In this document: positions 60,820 through 61,038 of the stretch, piece by piece | Layout of the letters: each line of letters opens with the position of its first letter | How positions within the stretch are numbered: the first letter of the stretch is position 1 | Virus record (IMG/VR): IMGVR_UViG_3300025168_017075 | Location: 1-61,038 of that record | Strand: one strand, 5' to 3' | Source: a virus | Length of the DNA stretch: 61,038 nt | Notes under the pieces: model-generated | The model's database searches: none | Seen by the model: only the letters and a program-made list of their open reading frames with translations | What the model was told of the DNA's origin: nothing | Program-made: the position numbers and the translations under genes

Positions 60820-61038
60820 ATGAAGAGTGAAAAACTAAAGATAGTTCGTAATGCTCTTGGGCGCAGCTACAAGTCAGGCAGCGAGCACTTATTCTCTTGT
60901 CCGTTCTGTCGACACAATAAGCTCAAGTTAAGCGTCAATATAGACAAAAACTACTGGAAATGCTGGATTTGTGACAAAAGCGGCCGCAATATAGGCTTCC
61001 TTGTGCGCAGATTTGGCTCTCAAAACGACAAAATTGCG
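60820..61038 (+). CDS. DnaG-type primase, N-terminal zinc-finger part (runs off the window)
   Basis: 73 residues are visible. SCPFCRHNKLKLSVNID and WKCWICDKSG form the CxxC...CxxC zinc-binding domain of DnaG-type primases (or of a primase-like protein), with the aromatic WKCW in between. This domain recognises template DNA to start RNA primers. The catalytic TOPRIM part lies beyond the window end. GGGGG with five bases to the ATG is a good ribosome site. Confidence 0.82.
   Translation, partial: MKSEKLKIVRNALGRSYKSGSEHLFSCPFCRHNKLKLSVNIDKNYWKCWICDKSGRNIGFLVRRFGSQNDKIA

Overview
The window is a stretch of a large, AT-rich, tailed-phage genome. All genes lie on the + strand and are packed with 1-14 nt overlaps. 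The GPW/gp25 and gp6/baseplate-J wedge proteins, a gp55-like late sigma factor, a PIN-PhoH protein, a RuvC-like resolvase, a DnaG-type primase zinc finger and several very large tail proteins point to a T4-like myovirus, most like those known from marine samples. The host cannot be named. Shine-Dalgarno sites are strong and four promoters are near-consensus sigma70 type (TTGACa, 16-17 nt, TATAaT), which argues against a Bacteroidota host, although one small gene (an Hc1/histone H1-like protein) belongs to a family common there.

Layout. 1-124: 3' end of a tmRNA (ssrA), unusual in a phage. 132-1549: small genes, including a possible spanin-like pair, a 59-aa histone H1-like protein and a small membrane protein, closed by a terminator at 1639-1673. 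1721-5225: PIN-PhoH, a small hypothetical protein, a zincin-type metallopeptidase, a basic-tailed protein and a Cas4/RecB-like nuclease with a Cys cluster.

5222-24414: a continuous 19-kb island of about 17 carbohydrate genes with no visible internal promoter or terminator. It encodes three GT-B glycosyltransferases, two B12-binding radical SAM enzymes, a GT2-sulfotransferase fusion, a GT11 and a GT10 fucosyltransferase, a 2OG-Fe(II) oxygenase, a short DegT-type aminotransferase, a Nudix hydrolase and a nonulosonic-acid module (DUF115/Maf-like transferase, CMP-sugar synthetase, NeuB-like synthase lacking its SAF domain, HAD phosphatase). It ends with a GDP-sugar module: a ColD-like PLP 3-dehydratase with His in place of the catalytic Lys, a sugar C-methyltransferase, a GDP-fucose synthase and a GDP-mannose 4,6-dehydratase. 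Read together, host GDP-mannose would become GDP-fucose and possibly a C-methyl or 3-deoxy sugar. These, with a CMP-nonulosonate, would be assembled into a sulfated, fucosylated glycan. Target and final structure are inference.

24411-27692: small conserved genes, the gp55-like sigma factor and hub/spike-like baseplate genes. 27701-60251: structural genes: a 2535-aa protein, gp25, gp6, a DNRLRE-like protein, a 3378-aa LamG-containing giant with inserted repeat modules, a tandem-repeat protein and six further tail/virion proteins. 60258-61038: replication and recombination genes (RuvC-like resolvase, start of the primase).

Two regulatory signals recur: sigma70-type promoters before genes likely expressed early, and an ACTATTTAT motif in several of the few intergenic gaps, a candidate late promoter for the phage sigma factor. 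No stretch over 300 bases lacks a gene once the two 59-aa genes at 1137 and 1370 are counted.
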